Assembly (NCBI GenBank): GCA_041628615.1
Contig: JBFKOW010000070.1
Coordinates: forward strand, 1 to 16,629
Length of the DNA: 16,629 bases
Origin: JAMWZF01 sp041628615
GTDB lineage: Bacteria > Pseudomonadota > Alphaproteobacteria > Rhodobacterales > Rhodobacteraceae
Direction: 5' to 3'
Within the stretch, counting starts at the first letter, position 1. Every line of letters begins with the position of its first letter. A model generated the notes under the pieces. It was not told the origin of the DNA, ran no database searches, and saw only the letters and a program-made list of their open reading frames with translations. Of this stretch, positions 14,429 to 16,629 are shown one piece after another. Position numbers and translations under genes: made by a program.

Positions 14429-16629
14429 AGCCGCACCCGCCGGAGCCGCAACGCATTGCCGATCACCGAAACCGAGGACAGGCTCATCGCCAGCGCCGCG
14501 ATCATCGGCGACAGCAGCACCCCGAAGAACGGGAACAGGATCCCGGCGGCCACCGGCACCCCGGCGCTGTTGTAGACGAAGGCGAAGAACAGGTTCTCGC
14601 GGATGTTCCGCATCGTCGCCCGGGCCAGAACCCGGGCCCGGACGATGCCCCGCAGGTCGCCCTTCACCAGCGTGATGCCGGCGCTTTCGACCGCGACGTC
14701 GGCGCCGGTGCCCATGGCGATTCCGACATCGGCGGCGGCCAGCGCGGGCGCGTCGTTGACCCCGTCCCCGGCCATCGCCACGGACAGGCCGCTGGCCTTC
14801 ATCCCGGCGATCAGGTCCGCCTTGCCCTCGGGAGAGACGCCGGCGCGCACCTCGTCGATGCCAAGCTCGCGCGCCACGGCATCCGCGGTGCGCTGGCTGT
14901 CCCCCGTCGCCATGACGATGCGCAGGCCGGCGGCGTGCAGGTCGCGGATCGCGCGGCCGGTCGTCTCCTTGATCCGGTCCTGCACCGCGACGATCCCGGC
15001 AAGGTCGCCATCGACGGCCAGCAGCATCGCGGTCTTGCCCGCGCCTTGCAGGTCGCCCATCTGCGCTTCGGCCGCGGCCATGTCGACGCCGAGATCCCGC
15101 ATCAGGCGGGCATTGCCAAGGGCCACGGTCGCACCGTCGATGGTGCCCGTCACGCCCTTGCCGGTCACCGCGTCGAAATCGGCAGCCTCCCGGCGGGGTA
15201 TGCCGCGCTCCTCGGCGCCCGCGAGGATCGCCTCGGCCAGCGGATGTTCGGAACCCCGCTCGAGCGCTGCGGCCAGCGCCAGAACCTCGTCCTCCGCCCG
15301 CTGGCCGAAGGCCACGACGTCGGTCAGGCTCGGGCGGCCCTCGGTCAGCGTCCCGGTCTTGTCGAGCACCAGCACGTCGACCTGCGCGAAGCGTTCCAGC
15401 GCCTCGGCGTCCCGGATCAGCACACCCGCCTGCGCGCCCCGGCCCGTCGCGACCATGATCGACATCGGCGTGGCGAGGCCCAGCGCGCAGGGGCAGGCGA
15501 TAATGAGCACGCTGACCGCCGCCACGACGGCGTAGCCCAGCGCCGGCACCGGCCCGAGGGCCAGCCACGCGACGAAGGCCAGCACCGCCACGGCGATCAC
15601 CGCCGGCACGAACCAGCCCGCGACCCGGTCGGCGAGGGCCTGGATCGGCGCCCGCGACCGCTGCGCCTGGGCGACCATGGCGACGATGCGGCTCAGGACC
15701 GTGTCGCTGCCCACCGCCTCTGCCGTCATCACGAAGGACCCGGTCCTGTTCAGCGTCCCGCCGGTCACGGCATCGCCTTCGGTCTTCTCCACCGGTACGG
15801 GCTCGCCGGTGATCATGCTCTCGTCCACCGAGGACCGCCCTTCGGCCACGGTGCCGTCCACCGGCACGGCTTCGCCCGGACGGACGCGCAGCCGGTCGCC
15901 GGCCTTCACGGCGTCGAGGGGCACGTCCTCTTCCTCGCCCGCCCCGGTGACCCGGCGTGCGGTCTTGGGCGCGAGGTCCATCAGCGCGCGGATCGCGTCG
16001 CCGGTCCGGTCCCGCGCGGTCAGTTCCATCACCTGCCCCACCAGGACGAGGATCAGGATCACCGCCGCCGCCTCGAAATAGAGCGGCGGGCCGTGGTGGC
16101 CCTGCAGGCTGTCGGGAAAGATGCCGGGCAGCAGGAGCGAGACGAGGCTGAAGCCGTAGGCCGCCCCGGTCCCGATCGCGATCAGCGTCCACATGTTCAG
16201 GTTGCCGGTCACGATCGACGTCCAGCCGCGCTTGAAGAACGGCTGCGCGACCCAGACCACGACCGGCGTGGCCAGCAGGAACTGCAGCCAGCGCACAGTG
16301 GTACCGCCGACCCAGTCCGCCCAGGGCAGGCCCAGCATCCCGCCCATCTCCAGCGCCAGCACTGCGAGCGCGAGCGGCGCGCCGATCCACAGCCGTCGGC
16401 GGAAATCGACCAGTTCGGGATTCGGCCCGGACTCGGCCGAGGGCATCATCGGCTCCAGCGCCATGCCGCAGATCGGGCAGTCGCCCGGCCCCTCCTGCAC
16501 GATCTCGGGGTCCATCGGGCAGGTGTAGAGCGTGCCCGCCGGCATCGGTTCGGGCGCCGGGCGGTCGCCGAGATAGGCGGCCGGGTCGGCTTCGAACTTC
16601 TGCAGGCACCCGGCCGAGCAGAAATAGAA
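14425..16629 (-). CDS. copA: Cu+-translocating P1B-type ATPase (5' end outside the window)
   Basis: The reading frame continues past the window edge, so the N-terminus is missing. The first visible residues, FYFCSAGCLQKFEADPAAYLG, begin within a YHS metal-binding domain. It is followed by a heavy-metal-binding domain (TCPMDPEIVQEGPGDCPICG) in place of the classical CXXC HMA domain, as far as visible. The ATPase core has the actuator motif MITGEPVPV, the transport motif ACPCALGLATP, phosphorylation site DKTGTLTEG, nucleotide-binding SEHPLAEA and hinge GDGVNDAPAL. Cu+ coordination residues are also present: the CPC, Tyr-Asn in FAFVYNSAGVP, and Met plus Ser-Ser in AMSLSSVSVIGN. This set indicates Cu+ export, P1B-1 class. 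The internal ATG at 16545 is not the true start, because coding similarity continues upstream. The 3' end overlaps the cytochrome gene start. Confidence 0.96.
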   Translation of the reverse strand, partial: FYFCSAGCLQKFEADPAAYLGDRPAPEPMPAGTLYTCPMDPEIVQEGPGDCPICGMALEPMMPSAESGPNPELVDFRRRLWIGAPLALAVLALEMGGMLGLPWADWVGGTTVRWLQFLLATPVVVWVAQPFFKRGWTSIVTGNLNMWTLIAIGTGAAYGFSLVSLLLPGIFPDSLQGHHGPPLYFEAAAVILILVLVGQVMELTARDRTGDAIRALMDLAPKTARRVTGAGEEEDVPLDAVKAGDRLRVRPGEAVPVDGTVAEGRSSVDESMITGEPVPVEKTEGDAVTGGTLNRTGSFVMTAEAVGSDTVLSRIVAMVAQAQRSRAPIQALADRVAGWFVPAVIAVAVLAFVAWLALGPVPALGYAVVAAVSVLIIACPCALGLATPMSIMVATGRGAQAGVLIRDAEALERFAQVDVLVLDKTGTLTEGRPSLTDVVAFGQRAEDEVLALAAALERGSEHPLAEAILAGAEERGIPRREAADFDAVTGKGVTGTIDGATVALGNARLMRDLGVDMAAAEAQMGDLQGAGKTAMLLAVDGDLAGIVAVQDRIKETTGRAIRDLHAAGLRIVMATGDSQRTADAVARELGIDEVRAGVSPEGKADLIAGMKASGLSVAMAGDGVNDAPALAAADVGIAMGTGADVAVESAGITLVKGDLRGIVRARVLARATMRNIRENLFFAFVYNSAGVPVAAGILFPFFGVLLSPMIAALAMSLSSVSVIGNALRLRRVRL

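Noticed and set aside
14429..16609. Long in-frame extension of the mono-haem cytochrome
   Set aside because: It is a shadow of the Cu+ ATPase gene. The GTG at 14428 directly precedes a proper signal peptide and overlaps the ATPase stop.

Overview
The window is about 16.6 kb of very GC-rich DNA with tightly packed genes and many 4-base stop/start overlaps. Codon use and gene content (a complete nqr operon with apbE and nqrM, a dimethylglycine dehydrogenase-like/GcvT fusion, and a CopA-cytochrome c-DsbA set) suggest an alphaproteobacterium, most likely of the Rhodobacterales. That placement is inferred from style and content, not from a marker gene. No tRNA, rRNA, CRISPR array, insertion sequence or phage gene was seen, and no gene-free stretch exceeds about 125 bases.

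Layout. (1) Bases 2-85 hold the tail of an unidentified plus-strand gene. (2) Bases 120-7026 on the minus strand form one compact operon, transcribed nqrA-nqrB-nqrC-nqrD-nqrE-nqrF-apbE-nqrM-CBS protein. It encodes a Na+-translocating NADH:quinone oxidoreductase (Na+-NQR), its flavin transferase and its iron-sulfur maturation factor. (3) Bases 7027-7147 are a divergent promoter region with an FNR/DNR-type palindrome. (4) Plus-strand genes follow: a secreted pentaheme cytochrome c with an EF-hand, a CPA2-type cation/proton antiporter, a two-domain dimethylglycine/sarcosine dehydrogenase-like enzyme, and an AI-2E family (PerM/TqsA) membrane protein. (5) Bases 13167-16629 on the minus strand hold the downstream part of a copper operon: a P1B Cu+ ATPase (5' end outside the window), a mono-heme cytochrome c and a DsbA-like thiol oxidoreductase, joined by 4-base overlaps.

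How they work together. Na+-NQR oxidises NADH, reduces quinone and exports Na+. The neighbouring antiporter could use or rebalance that Na+ gradient. The most unusual point is that NqrB is only 260 residues. It keeps the transmembrane core but lacks the segment that normally carries the covalently bound FMN (the S/T-G-A-T motif) and also the N-terminal extension, while NqrC, NqrD, NqrE and NqrF keep all their cofactor ligands. A pentaheme cytochrome is transcribed divergently from this operon, behind an FNR-like site whose spacing to a possible -10 fits a class II activated promoter. This suggests, as a hypothesis, a variant Nqr complex whose electron path differs from the Vibrio enzyme and might connect to a periplasmic multiheme cytochrome under low oxygen.
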